A stretch of 64,000 nt of DNA from Lycocorax pyrrhopterus obiensis (GCA_014706295.1 JACSVZ010000006.1:32173848-32237847); one strand, 5' to 3'. Positions 39,071 to 51,978 are shown, counted from the first letter of the stretch. Translations and numbers: made by a program. Notes: generated from the letters alone by a model not told the origin.

Positions 39071-39378
39071 TAAGAAAGAACACACTGCTATAAGACAGAG
39101 TTTTTTACTTACGTTTTTGATATAAGCCGTTGTGGGCTGAAGAATTCTATGCTGTAATAGTTGTAGCATTTGAGTAAATTCAGATTGGTCAGCAATTTTA
39201 TTAAAATATACTGTGCACTGTCAGAAATTCACTTAATAGTCAAACTTCCAAGTCTCAGGAAAGTAAACATTTAAAAGAGATTCCTAACACTAGAAACATA
39301 ACATGCAGTCAGTCCCAGGATCTTTGGTCTGTGTCCCGCTCTTCCCCAGTCCACGGAATTCCCTGATCATTTGTCTTG

Positions 39379-39711
39379 TTCACCTTGGAGAAGACTGAGG
39401 GCAGTCTGCAACATCTTGGATGGGGGCAGTGGAGGAAAGGTGGTAATCTCTTCTCTCTGGTGACCAGAAATAGGACACAAGGGAGAAGAGTGAAGCTACA
39501 TCGGGTGAAGTTCAGACTGGAATCTAGGAAAAGGTTGTTCACTAGATGGGTTGTCACAGCATGAAGCCTTCCAGAGTTCAAGCAGCATCTGGATGATGCT
39601 GCCAGTCACATGGTTTAGTTCTAGGTAGGTCTGAGAGCAACAGGGAGTTGGACTCAATGATCTTTATGGGTCCCTTCCAGCTTGAGAGATAAGGTAAGAT
39701 TCCATGATTAT
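39379..39711 (+). mobile_element. CR1 LINE 3' end (plus strand)
   Basis: CR1-type sequence: CACCTTGGAGAAGACTGAGG, AAATAGGACACAAGGGAGAA, AAGTTCAGACTGGAATCTAG with AAAAGGTTGTTCACTAG, then GAGTTGGACTCAATGATCTT and GGGTCCCTTCCAGCTTGAGA, and a degenerate end AAGATTCCATGATTATTG. Older than the copies at 26 and 29 kb. About 70 bp upstream of 39379 are GC-richer and may also belong to it. Confidence 0.82.
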
Positions 39712-42700
39712 TGTTTGCATAGGCTCAAGTGGGAAAGGACACAACAAAGAGCCTTTTGTAGATTTTAGTATTTTTATTTTTGGCTGCTTTGAATGCAAGG
39801 TTTCAGTATTGCCACAGGGTAATTAAACACAATTTATTAAATTTCAAAGAAATTTCTCTTTTTTTTTTTTTTTAATGAGGCATGGGAAAAATGTGTCCAG
39901 CTTAATAGTGTCTTCAGATTTTTACAGCCGTGAGTTGCAACACATTACCTAGGTCTGATTGTTCATTAATGTGGAAATAACTTGCATAGCACATGATTCT
40001 TCTACAGTTAGGGAATAATTGAGGAAAAAAAAGTAAACAACCTTTTTTTTTTGTCATCTAGCTAGTCCAAACTGCACATAAGGAAGAGTGGCTTTGTCCT
40101 GCCAAGGTAATGGAACTGAATAGTCTGGTAGACAAGAAGACATTATTCTGCAGGGGAGCAGAAAGCCCTAAATTGCCTTCATCCCACACTCTGATTGTCC
40201 TTGTTGTCAGTCACACAAACACATATACACACCCATCCCTACTGAGCACAACCTCTTTGACTCTCAGACAAGCGGAGTCTTCTCCCTTTCCTGCACAGAC
40301 GAAGATGGGCAACACACAGACACCTGCACAGACTGACACTAGATTCTACTTTTCAGCTGCCCTGAAACATCTTGAAATTACTGAGATAACTGCTAATTAG
40401 AAGGTCAGTTAAGTATTTAGCATGTGTCCAGCTTTTGACCAACAACAAAGCAAAATAAGAATGAAGGCATACCTAAGAACTGTATTGTGGTTACTTGCCA
40501 TCCTGTTCAAGGCACTTGCTGAACAAAATACACAATATTACCTAAAAAATAATCCTATGTCAAATGAAAATTTCCTACTTTTCATAAGGGAAACCCAAAG
40601 CTTAAAATGTAAGAATGATATTTCTGAGTGAGAGAAAGTTTATGGCCTTGCTTTTTACAAATATTTTCTCATCATGCTTTACCAGCTTATGTTTGGGTCA
40701 CATGACTTTTGGTATGTTTGTAGCATGAGCAGAGACTAAATGAATTAATTTGTTTTGTATTATGAAAATAATTTGTATATAAAAATAGAAAATTTGATAG
40801 GAACAAGCTAGTCACATTCTGAAGGAAAATCATGGAACTTCAACTGCAGCTTGTATATGGAAGATTATACACAGGGCTGATCTTTCTCTCACATTTTAAG
40901 GAAATTTCTGAAGTTATTTCCAGATTTTTTTTTGCTATCTTGCAGTTGAATGCAGGCCATTCCTTCAGAGGAAGTCCCTAGAGTTTAGATTACAGCTCCT
41001 TCATAAAATAAAAGAAAAAATCCACCACCAACAACAACAAAAAAACCCCTATGACTCCAGTCAAAGGGGTTTCTCCAGCTTTTATTTGACCATTTTTCAA
41101 CATTTTCTTTCAGCTTAAATGACATTAGTGCTAGACTAATTTGAAGACCACCCCCTCTTCCATCTTCTACTTTCACCTCGTATAGGCACTTAGGCCAATA
41201 AACAAGATGACTCAGAGCAGTTTTCTACTTTCTTGGCACAGGAGTGATTGTCTGTGGGAGTGCGCATTTATGCATGAGAAAGGGAAAAATGATCCCAGAA
41301 AAGGAGGAGGAGGATAAAAGGGAGTAAGATGCATCAAAATGGCATTACAGAATTTCAGCTCTGAGAGAGTTTGCTGGTGACTGAAATGTGGGTGATGGTA
41401 TCCAGGCTCATCTATACGTAACAAAGCTCATAAATATGAGGTTCAAATCTTGTATTTAGTTACAAAACACAGAATTTCCATGTGAATCCAATAAAACAGC
41501 ATGGCTGAGAGGTCAAATCCTCCCAAAGAGGAAGACACACAGGTTTGAAGTCTCTAGTGTTCTCCAGTAAAGTATAATACACACAACAAGAGTGCCTACC
41601 AATATTCCTGGCTCCGCATTTTTAGGCAGCAAAGACAGTCAGTTTTCCACACAGCAGAGCAGAGGATAAAGTTCCATCCACGAAGAGAGCTATGATAACT
41701 GGAGCTAAAAAAATACAGACGTGGAGAAGCAACACAACACAGGCCAGGACAAGGCTGTATTTGGTTTATTAGCTCTCCAAAGATGGATGTTCTTTGTTGC
41801 ATGCTTCAGTAAGACAGTTTTTTTTCTTTTCCTTCACCCTACACAGCTGTCTAAGACTGATAATTACTTTCTCACACTTAGTTCAAAGCACAGGTCAAAA
41901 GACTCACCTTTTTATTTTAGCAAGCATGTCCAAACAGACCAGAAAAGTTAGTACATGGGAAAAGGAGAGCTCTTTTTTCTAAGTTAATTGATTTTGCTGA
42001 AGGTAGCAGGGAGGAAAGAAAGGGTGGGGATTTAAGAACAAATGACAATTAAAAAAATCCAAAATAGAAACACAAATAACAGAAGATTTTCATTAATTGG
42101 GTGAACACATCCAGGTGCTTTAAAATGCTTGTGAATTGCTCTTAGCCCTTCCCCCAGTCAGAGGTTTTTTAATGTTTAAGAGCATTAAGCACCTTTTTTC
42201 TGGTAAGACATTTTAAGATTCCTTTATACCATGTATCCATATGCTTTGTAATGTGATATGCTTGCTTTTAATTTTTAACATTGAATTCATATTTTGCTTT
42301 TATCAGTAACAATTTCTCAATTTCTTACAAATTGTTTCCGCTCAATTGGATCCACTGTGAGCTCTCTCTAGTTTAGTTCTTTCTATAATTTTTTATATTT
42401 GCTCTTTTAGCTTCAGAGAATTTCACCTTCTCTTTCTACTGTATCTAAAAGGTCAGTTCTTATAAGAGCATAGCACTCTGTTTTGTTTTGGGTTTTTCTT
42501 TCACAAGAAATATCCAAAATATATATTTGTATCAATATAAAGAGAGTTAAATAACTATCACCAAGGAAAGGTTTTTTGGGGTTCTTTTACGTGATTCACA
42601 GAGAAGAAATAATGTTGAACTACGGAAAAAGGACGTGATATTTTGAGAGAGTGTCACCATGTTCCGTTGTCCTCTAGACAGAATGACAAACTTTGTCTGG

Positions 42701-45700
42701 GATAAAGTGAGGTCAGTTGGAGAGAAAAAGAAAGGGGGCATCTACTTTGTTCCAGATGTATCATCATGTTCCACCTCATCTTTAATATCTACTTGCCCTT
42801 AGGTGCAAAACGGGAGTATTTCACAGATTGCTCATCTAAGGTTTTTTCATTTATCAGGGGCACTGGATAAACTCTGAGTGAAAACTAATATCGTAAGATG
42901 AGCAGAAGTTATCTCACACTGCAGTTCAAATGGGAATTAAGAGAATTCATCAGGAACTGGATATTCAAAGTATTTGTTTTTCATGACATTTCATAATGCC
43001 TACTGGAACCAAACAATCATGTTTCTTGAGGTTCTCTGTAATTCATATTTAGCACCTATTGTAACTTGATGTCTAAGAAATAAGGTATTCCAGGGTGGAA
43101 TAGGTTTATCTAGAATTCTGCCTGAACGTGTATTTTTACAGGATAGATATTAGTATTTATACATCCTTATTCACATATATTGGCTGATTGTTTAAGTCTT
43201 GATTTGGTATGGAGTCAAGACTGATGCAACAATATTCTTTATGAGTATTTTCTTTCCTTCAAGTCAAAATATTTAGTATTTCCTAATCTGCTATTTATTT
43301 GGAGAAATATAGAAGCAGGGAAAAAATTATCAAATCCATGATACAGATATTATATATATATATACACACATACGTGTACAAAACTTAGATGAAATCTTCC
43401 TGATTGGAGATTAATTTTTGCACATAGAAAAGTTTATTAACTGAATGAGTTTTACAAAACTGCAACTCTAAACTCCAGAGGAACCAAGAATTATTTTAGC
43501 TATAGGAAACATTTGACATTCATTATTTCTGGCATATCCCACCATTCTTGTCCTTTTCAAAGATCTCAGAAGAATTGGTATTCATAATGATAGTCTGAAT
43601 GACCCTACTTGTAAAAATAAAATCATAGAAGAAACAAGAAAGTAAATATCATGTTTTCTAGGCATGAGACTTCTGCAATACAGGAAGGAAAAAATATCAA
43701 CATGATGCAAGAAATGTCTCTGTGATAACATGGGTTACAAAAAAAGCTTTTGTTCTCTCTTTTTTGCCATCATTCAGCAGTGTATAGGCATAGAGTCAGC
43801 TGCTTCAGGTTTATATTTGTTTGGGGGTTTTTTTAATCCAGTGATCATGAAAACATGCATGTCATTAGGACTATCTTTCAAACTATAGGGTCATTTTATT
43901 TTAAGAGGAACCGGGTTTAAATAATAAAATAGTCAACATTTTTCTAATGCAACTCCAAAAAAGGTCTCCTAATGGAGCATATTTCTACAGAATTAGGTTT
44001 CTACTCATTTATTTCATAAAACTGTATTTTTACGTTATTTTCAGAGTACTAGTTGTCCCAATTAATGAATTTTACTTATTAGGAAGTGCATGAATTACAG
44101 CCATTTATTTTAAAATTCTGTTTTAAACACTATTTCCAGCCCTCTAACTAGGTTAGGAAATGAGTGAATTTATTCCCCTTTAGGGTCTGAAACTTTATAG
44201 CAGACTTCAAATGGAAAATATAAAGAAGTCTCAAAAGACAGGACTTTACTGAAATAAAACTACTCATATAAGAAGCATTGTATATGCTGAAACACTACCT
44301 GGACTGAGGTTGGTCCTTCCACCTTACTCATTAAAAAAAAAACCAAAAACAAACAAAACCCACCAACGTGCATATATCTTTGACTTGTATTTTTGTCTGT
44401 TGCAATTACTATATCATTAAACCTGGAACTTTTTACCTCTTTGCATTAGAATGACCTTGGCTGTATAAGAGACATTATAATGTTCTGATTAACTAATATT
44501 ATATGCAGTTTCCAGACCACTGCAGCAACATTCACTTCAATGAAAACATTATTACATATAGCAGCTACAAATCAGACTCAGATCACGACTCAGTGGCTTA
44601 TTTTAAAAGCAGAATACTCCACAGTTAGCATCTTTTCCATTTTGTCGATGTGTAAATTATTCCTTCCCAAGGAAGGCTACATACTAAACTAGGTAATGCA
44701 CTGTTCAGAAAATATGCCATTCAAGAATGTGGTTTGTCTAGATCAGCAGGAAAAAGTTTGCAGCTCTGCATATCACAAGCTTTATTTCAAAACAAGCCTT
44801 GGGTAGTCAAGTGATTCCACTGAATGGGAGGAAATTCGCAAGGAACCATCTTGGCTATTGATTGAAGCCCTCCCATTGCACTGGTCACAATGGGTAGAAA
44901 TTGAGTGTAGGTAGTCCTTTTAAACCACTGCCATTAAACACAAGCCCCCCAGTAGCTCCTGTATACCACAGGAAGAAACCACAGGTATTAGCCACAACTT
45001 AGGGAATTTACTGGATGTGAATGCCATGTTGATAGCTGAGGGGTAGTTTTATTTTGTTTCCCATTTCACCACAGAGACAAAAGCAGTAACCTCTGAGAAC
45101 TTCCTAAAGACAATTCAGAATTTAACACATCAATAGTAAAGCTTAGCTAAAACTTAGATTTTGAAGAAATATTCAGAAACAGAAACTTTTTTTAAATGTC
45201 TTGTTAAAAGCTGAATTATCCATTACAAGTCATTGCTTCCATACTGAGACAGGGGGAAGGTTTCCCCATTTAATCTGTGAAGTTATCAAAGAGAGCCTGG
45301 ATAAATAGAATCCCTTTACAGTGAGTTAAGGACTAGTTATCTTTTCATCCTTGTTTCCCACTTGCACTCTCTGCCTGCCCGTCCACCATTATCCCAGAAT
45401 AAAAATTTGGTTTTGGTAGTCACTTTCAAACCCAATTAAAACCAAACAATTCCTACAGTTTCATTAAAAACTATCAGAGTGGGGAATAGGGTTCTAAATC
45501 AGTGATTCTTCCCCAAGTTAAGCAAAAGGCTACTGTGTTATTTCATCTCTATCAGACATCACAAAACCAGCTCGGGAAAGAGCAGACGTATGAAGCAGGG
45601 AGATGCACTTTATGATATTCCAGACCCAGTAAACAGTCCGGTCATGACATAAAAGACCTTGGGAAATGAGGTGTTATAAATTCCATTACTCGTGAAGCTC

Positions 45701-46835
45701 TTTGGAGATTAATTCTTTTCAATGACCCTTAGTTTTACCAGGTCTTATCACTTAGCCCTACTGATAAATGTGATATATTATAAATACTAAGTTAGCTTAG
45801 ACTTGAATGCCTTAAGTGTTTCAGTGACATTTTCCTAGGTAACTTCCTGATTTAAAGACATATAAGAAAACTGCTTTAACAGGCATTATAGTTTCCATTT
45901 GTGCTGGAGAGCCACACACACATTTATAACCGCACGAAGTAGAGTACATTTTAGCCACAGCTAAAAATATATATTTTATAAGTAGGCCCCACAGAGCAAC
46001 CACTGAGAAAACAAACACAGCTATACTTCCATCAGGAAGACCTTCTTCATGGAAGTGTATTGTTTTAAGGGAAGGGCAAAGCGAATAGTTACTCAGGCTA
46101 GACTTAGCATGGGACCTCTGTACTGTCTACTGCAGCGAGTTCAAACAACTTCATCACACTTTCTTTCTACCCAGCTTACTACTCTCCATTGTGTATCAAG
46201 TTTCAGACTTTCATTCGTGAAAAAAGGCCACCCTGAATGTTCCCCACAGACACTTCTGTGCTCTTGCTGCAATGGCCACACAAGGAGAAAACAACCTGTG
46301 GGCCTCCACAACATCTCTACTTGCTTTTCTATCAAAACTCATGTGTACCGTGTCACCTAGAATCATACCCAGTCTATTCCATAACCATAGCTGTCTTGCT
46401 GTTAATTCACATTAATAATTGTCTTCCACCAGAGACAAAGGTATCCTTGGATTCATTAATCCTTTAGCTCCGCACGTATACAGCTTCTAGCGTAATGACG
46501 TCAGGGAAGATGAGTTGATGAGTGCAAAAAAAAAGGTTCAAAAAAACCCAGTGCTCTACTTGTTTTCACACCCAAACGACTGGCAGATTGTATGTATCCA
46601 TAGTCACATTACTACACTGTTTTATGAGTGTGAACAATTCCACTCAAGGCACAAACATCATTTACTGTCTCAGAAATAAATGTTTCCATAGCGGCAAGCA
46701 TTTTTGTTTGGCATATAAGGTGCTGTATTTTCCCAAAGACCTTTTTCCAAGGTCCCTCCTTATTTGTTTTTACCCTTTCCTGTTCCTCCATTTATGAAGC
46801 ATCATCCATAGCCAAAATAATGGTAGTTTTTATCT
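39712..46835. other. Gene-free AT-rich unique DNA (7 kb)
   Basis: No gene or RNA recognised. Contains a T15 run at 39859-39873, A/C-rich patches near 41.02 and 44.33 kb and a TA/CA microsatellite at 43.35 kb. Open frames up to 103 codons show no family signature. Confidence 0.55.
43349..43372. repeat. (TA)n(CA)n dinucleotide repeat
   Basis: An alternating TA run of about 16 bases followed by ACACACATAC. A short microsatellite with Z-DNA or cruciform potential. Confidence 0.8.
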
Positions 46836-47456
46836 GAGAAGAAGGGAAGGGAAGGGAAGGGAAGGGAAGGGAAGGGAAGGGAAGGGAAGGGAAGGGAAGG
46901 GAAGGGAAGGGAAGGGAAGGGAAGGGAAGGGAAGGGAAGGGAAGGGAAGGGAAGGGAAGGGAAGGGAAGGGAAGGGAAGGGAAGGGAAGGGAAGGGAAGG
47001 GAAGGGAAGGGAAGGGAAGGGAAGGGAAGGGAAGGAAGGGGAAGGGAAGGGAAGGGAAGGGAAGGGAAGGGAAGGGAAGGGAAGGGAAGGGAAGGGAAGG
47101 GAAGGGAAGGGAAGGGAAGGGAAGGGAAGGGAAGGGAAGGGAAGGGAAGGGAAGGGAAGGGAAGGGAAGGGAAGGGAAGGGAAGGGAAGGGAAGGGAAGG
47201 GAAGGGAAGGGAAGGGAAGGAAGGGAAGGGAAGGGAAGGGAGGAAGAAAGGAAGGGAGAAAGGGAAAGGAGGAAGGGAGAGGGAGGAAGGGAAGGGAGGA
47301 AGGGAAGGGAAGAAGGGAAGGGAAGGGAAGGGAAGGGAAGGGAAGGGAAGGGAAGGGAAGGGAAGGGAAGGGAAGGGAAGGGAAGGGAAGGGAAGGGAAG
47401 GGAAGGGAAGGGAAGGGAAGGGAAGGGAAGGGAAGGGAAGGGAAGGGAAGGGAGAG
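46836..47456. repeat. (AAGGG)n pentanucleotide array, 621-bp homopurine tract
   Basis: Plus strand contains only A and G from 46836 to 47456. The first block (46841-47240) is about 80 units of GAAGG with a single variant unit near 47035. The middle (47241-47311) is irregular AGGAAG/AGGGAGAAAGG. The second block (47313-47453) is about 28 more units. Because 5 is prime to 3, all three minus-strand frames stay open and repeat the same LPFPS peptide; these open frames are artefacts of the repeat and not genes. The array can form G-quadruplex or triplex structure. The length may be wrong in an assembly. Confidence 0.98.
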
Positions 47457-47521
47457 CAAGAAAGCAAGCAAGCAAGAAAGAAAAAGAAAGAAAGAAAGAA
47501 AAAGAAAGAAAGAAAGAAAGA
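47457..47521. repeat. (AAGC)n-(GAAA)n tail of the pentanucleotide array
   Basis: CAAGAAAGCAAGCAAGCAAG changes into GAAAGAAAAAGAAAGAAAG tetranucleotide repeats up to 47521. It has probably evolved at the edge of the AAGGG array. Confidence 0.9.
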
Positions 47522-48282
47522 ATCAGTCTTCTCTCTGGATTGTCTAAGTCTCTCAGCTGCTGAGTACTTTACAGCAGCTACTCCAGAACAGGTCCATGAC
47601 TATAGCGCTGACCTTGCCTTTACGAGCAAGAGCTCAGTTCTGCCAGGTTCTCTGTATTCACTTTTCCCACTGAAATTGGTGACCATTAATAAGCCTCTTA
47701 AAAGTTGCAAGCAAACCTGATAAGGCAGTTAAGCAGTAACACACATCCAGCTATTGCCTATTCTCATAAGGTATCAAATTTTAGTAATCAGTAAACATTT
47801 TAAACATAATCTTTACCCAAAACCCAGTAAATGATCTTTCAGCCCTACAAAATTACCAAAAGAGGAATTTTTCTGATAAGGCCTCTTAAGTTCATTTTGT
47901 AGAACACATTATTATGCTTTTTGTTATGAATTATCTACATATAGATATATTATTGTGATTATATAAATATATATATATAAACACATTAGAAAAACACATC
48001 CTAAACTTTTTGAACACCTAAAACATAAATGGGTTATTCTTCTTTCTTCTCCCAAAAAAGTCATACTTCTAGACAATAATAACAACTACTTTTTTTCTCT
48101 GAGAGGATCTTTAGTGAATATTCAGCTGTTCATTGATGTTCACAGATTATACTGATATAGAAAGTTTGCTACCAGATCTAATCCACCATCACTTAGAAGA
48201 TTTGTATTTCTAGGGTTGTGGACGGCATTAAACAAAATAAATTTATTGGAAACATGTCCTGAAGTTTATGTGGTCTTATCCA
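47522..48282. other. Gene-free AT-rich unique DNA
   Basis: No recognisable gene or transposon. A short AT-alternating patch (ATAAATATATATATATAAAC) lies near 47.96 kb. Confidence 0.55.
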
Positions 48283-48350
48283 CCTTGAACAGGGAGGTTG
48301 GACCAGATGAGTCACTGTGGTCCCTTCCAACCTCACCCATTCTGTGATTC
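48283..48350 (+). mobile_element. CR1 LINE terminal fragment (plus strand)
   Basis: A 68-bp CR1 end: GAGGTTGGACCAGATGAGTC, GTGGTCCCTTCCAACCTCAC and CCATTCTGTGATTCC. The wording fits a CR1 subfamily different from those at 3.3 and 29.4 kb. Confidence 0.88.
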
Positions 48351-49940
48351 CCCTTCTCCTTTTGTTGTTGATCTATGCACAGTGACCACAAACTACCAGA
48401 ACAGGCATTTTTCACAGGAAAATACATTCTGACAGTGTTTCCGGAGAGACACAATTCTTAACAATAGAGATTACAAAACCCTCAAGAAATTGTCGTTAAA
48501 AAACCAAAACCTGTGATTCACCACCACTGAGACTAATACAAGTAAAGCAGACAGAGAAGGATTGAAAACATCTTTATATATCTCCACTGTTACTCTTCAT
48601 TAACCAGAGTATAAACAGCCTAGATATGGAAAGAGAAGAGCAGTTCAGAAAATACTCAATCATCAACATATGAAGTCCAAGTCCATATATTTACAATGAG
48701 AGAGACTGGTTGTAATGGCAGCAATTTTTATACACTTTTTTTTCTGCAATAATATCAAGGTTGTTACAAATGTTTTCTACTCTTATCGGCTAGACAAAAA
48801 TGATGTCGCTACTGGCAACACCTCCTCCTCTAATCCTTAGTTTCATCCTTACTTACGAAAGCAAGAATTTCAGGATGCAAACATAATTGAAAAAGGCAAG
48901 AAACTGAAAAGAGACAAATTATTTGTTTACTTGATTTGTTTTCTGAAATCTTTAATGCTGTTAATATCCAACAATTATTTAAGTCATTAAATTCCAAGAC
49001 ATGGCTACAACCTCCATTTCAGGAAGTCCCTAAAATGTGAATTATTAGTCTGGGCACATCTTTTCTGATGCTCTTAAGTATCTGTTGCTGTTCACTCCCA
49101 GACACGTGAAATTTGCTGCATGTCCTTGTAGTGTGATTCATTACAGATTTTATTATGAACTCAGCACCCAGAGATTTCAACAATGACCTTGCTGTTTTAC
49201 TTTCCCAGTTCCCTCTGTGCCTATTCCTCACCAGCAGATACACAGCACCTTCAGTTTTGTGTCAGCTTTCAGGAAGTACTAGAGGATGTTTTTCTCTTCC
49301 TGGCTCATTGCTGTTTGTTTAAAGCCTGCGTGACCATCTCTACAATAAGGCAAATATATCTAACAAGACCTGGCAATGAGTTAAGACAGAGTCTTGCATG
49401 AAAATTCTTCTTTATAAAGATTTTCGAAAAACTTTGTAAAATTCTCTGTGATATGTGCTTATTCTTTCTTTGACACCAAAATTAACAGTTGTACTAATAA
49501 AAACTAGCTGTGCAGAAATTAATCGGAAAACTTGACATTTTAGTGGCTAAATATTATGACTTCCCTCGACATCATATTTTTCATTTATATTTTTATTTCA
49601 TGAAACCTGAAGGGAGTATTCTTTATTCTTTTGCATAAATTATTTTCATTTCAACTCTAGGAGGCCTGTGTTTTGCATATTTAAATCATTGCATTCTTTA
49701 AGAATGCCTTTAGCTACTGTTATGTTGCCATAACACAATTTAACTTCAATGATATTTTGAAAAAGAATGTCTGAAATTTAGGAAGCAAAAAGGCACACAG
49801 CCATTTTAGCATAAGATTGTAATAAAAATAATCCTGTCAAAGTATTTTTTTACAAAAATTGCGTTGATTCCTGTTTATCATATTAATTCACAGTAATTTT
49901 GAGGCAGCAGGAAGACGCAAACCCAATTAATCAAAACAAG

Positions 49941-49962
49941 CCCCACCCCCCCCACCCCCCCC
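49941..49962 (-). repeat. C-tract: G-quadruplex candidate on the minus strand
   Basis: CCCC-A-CCCCCCCC-A-CCCCCCCC on the plus strand. The minus strand therefore has G8, G8 and G4 runs split by single T, enough guanines for a G-quadruplex. Close to the (CA)n and (CCAA)n repeats 100 bp downstream. Confidence 0.85.
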
Positions 49963-50059
49963 AAAAAATTGCTGGAATTTACTATGAGTCAGATCAGGAC
50001 ACTCTGGGATCTTTAGATGATTATTTAATCAGAAACATACACACACACATAAAAAAACC

Positions 50060-50087
50060 CCAACCAACCAACCAACCAACCAACCAA
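50060..50087. repeat. (CCAA)7 tetranucleotide microsatellite
   Basis: Seven perfect CCAA units, preceded by a short (CA)n and an A7CCC run. Confidence 0.95.
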
Positions 50088-50301
50088 AAAGCTTGTTAAA
50101 TCCACCCTAAAAAATTAACTGTGATGTTCATCTTTTTTTCATGTGGACATTCACATTTCTTAGATATTTTTCAAACCTCACGCTGATTTCTTTAACAAGG
50201 AAAATAAAACAGAGACAGGCGGGGAATCAACATGAACAAGCAATATTTTTTCAGTAGATTTGGCACAGTATAAAGCTTTTAAATCACATTATTAATCTTA
50301 A

Positions 50302-50410
50302 CAGAATCTCAGCATGGCCAAGGTTAGAAGAGACTTCTAGAGGTCATCTGGTCCAACCACACTGCTCCTAAAGCTGATTGCCCTGGACCATGACCAATAA
50401 CACCCCTCAG
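50302..50410 (-). mobile_element. CR1 LINE 3' fragment (minus strand)
   Basis: The + strand reads CAGAATCTCAGCATGGCCAA, GGTTAGAAGAGACTTCTAGA, GGTCATCTGGTCCAACCACA and TTGCCCTGGACCATGACCAA. This is the complement of the 3' end of a common avian CR1 subfamily. The right end is vague; similarity fades after about 50410. Confidence 0.82.
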
Positions 50411-51498
50411 GAAAATCTATATCCAATTTTGTCTTGTAGCTGGCAGCTAGAAAGCATGGCCTATTAAGAACTGGGTTTAAAACCTCAGGGAAAAGGATGG
50501 ATTCCATGGACCATATACACATGCTATTGTATACAAATATAATTTGATTTTACTTGTTAAAAAATGGCCAAGAAACTAACATGTAGAAAAGCATTACGTT
50601 CAAAGAATGCTATTTAATATGGCCTTACCCTCCCTTTATTGAAGAAACACCAGCTTTGTATTTGTTTCAACACTTCCAGCTGTGCTTGCTCATGGCACAA
50701 GCAGTTTATATGATTACCTCTTTTGTCAACACGATCTTGTGTCATTCACTGCACTCAGTGGACAAACAGGCAAAATTAAAATTAAAAGCCCAATCAAAAA
50801 TCAAATGTGTCTTAGTTGTCAAGTACTTTATGTTACAAGCCAAATAATGTTACTTAACTGAGCTTTCATAGATAGAATGGATTTGCACAATCTAAGAAGA
50901 ATTAGAGATTAGGGTGCCTGACATTTAAAATTCTGCTCTGTCTACTCTCTGTAGCTATTTCGTCTTGAATAGAGCTTGAACTGCACATTCGTAGAGTATG
51001 GTCCAGCAGGATGTTGTTCAGCATTTTTTGCTTGCTTTGTTGTACTCTAGTGAGCTCTTTCTCCCATCGGTAGCAAGATTTACACTCAGAGAACTATCAT
51101 GTGTCCTAATGATGTTTTCACACTAGCATGACCTTTTAACACATGTTTAGATCAGGTATGCTTAATTTGAAATGTCTTGACCCACAGTAAATATGCAAAC
51201 TAAGCACTGCAAGGGAAGGGAAGATTAAGAAAAAATGCTTGCAGTCACACAAAGCCAAGAGAAAATGCTGTTACATTGTCTAGAAGCTCATTTGCCTTCA
51301 GAAAAGAAAATTGAAATAATTTCCCAAAAATAATACATAGTATTTAAAATCATGAGAATGTAAAATATTCCTACGTGATCTATTCAAAAGAGTTGAAGTC
51401 TCAGTTTGGGTTTGCATAAACTATTCCATATTGTGGCTTGAATTTAAGATGCCCTTAGGCTGAAGTGCCTAGAGCAGACACAAAGAGCTGATGGGTTT

Positions 51499-51978
51499 GT
51501 GAGAGCCAAGCCAGAACATACCTGTAATCCTGCAGTTTTGGGAGCTGATGTTTTATTCTTTAATGTTTTTCTCATATACCTAGGAGGCAACCGTACTCTA
51601 ATAGAAAAGTCTTCTCTTGACCATTGTTTTAAAGTTGTCAGAGTATGCCTGAAAACCTTGTTTTGCAGAGATAAGATGCATGACCATGTAGAATTATTTG
51701 CAGTACAAGTAAATAGTCAATTGGTTATATTAGATGCTGTGAACCAATTACACAGGTGGTTTCGAAATGTTTTGCCAACTGGAGACATTAATTCCTGCAT
51801 TATAATGGAGAATACCAATGACTTGTCTCAAAACATAAAACCCCCTGGCCAAAATATTTTCCACAAGTCTCACAAATCTACCTCAGGTTATCATTTAATA
51901 ATATATATTCATGAAAGATCCTATACAAACTATTCCTTTGACTTCTATGTCATACAGCCACAGACCTTCCCTGTGTAG
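51499..51978 (+). CDS. Unrecognised 159-codon open frame (doubtful)
   Basis: The longest open frame not explained by repeats. It begins MRAKPEHTCN and ends YVIQPQTFPV at a TAG. Middle part: a hydrophobic patch near residues 16-29 (VLFFNVFLIYLGG) and an otherwise polar protein with no motif, domain or family I recognise. No polyadenylation signal or convincing upstream promoter was found. In an AT-rich 64-kb window an open frame of this length can occur by chance. It could also be a decayed exon or pseudogene. I would not annotate it as a gene without expression or conservation evidence. Confidence 0.1.
   Translation: MRAKPEHTCNPAVLGADVLFFNVFLIYLGGNRTLIEKSSLDHCFKVVRVCLKTLFCRDKMHDHVELFAVQVNSQLVILDAVNQLHRWFRNVLPTGDINSCIIMENTNDLSQNIKPPGQNIFHKSHKSTSGYHLIIYIHERSYTNYSFDFYVIQPQTFPV

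Larger units (their letters stand above)
48351..50301. other. Gene-free AT-rich unique DNA
   Basis: No gene or transposon recognised. The interval 49.49-49.80 kb is low in CpG and rich in homeodomain/octamer-like words (TTTTGCATAAATTATTTTCA, TTTTGCATATTTAAATCATT), so it could be a conserved element; this is only a texture argument. Confidence 0.5.

Noticed and set aside
42100..42480. T-rich block resembling an old LINE 5' region
   Set aside because: I could not line up a convincing series of collinear phrases as in the three relics that are annotated.
46792..47475. Three overlapping minus-strand open frames of 213-227 codons rich in LPFPS
   Set aside because: They are translations of the AAGGG array. 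A stop-free 5-bp repeat is open in all three frames and gives the same peptide; no protein is implied.
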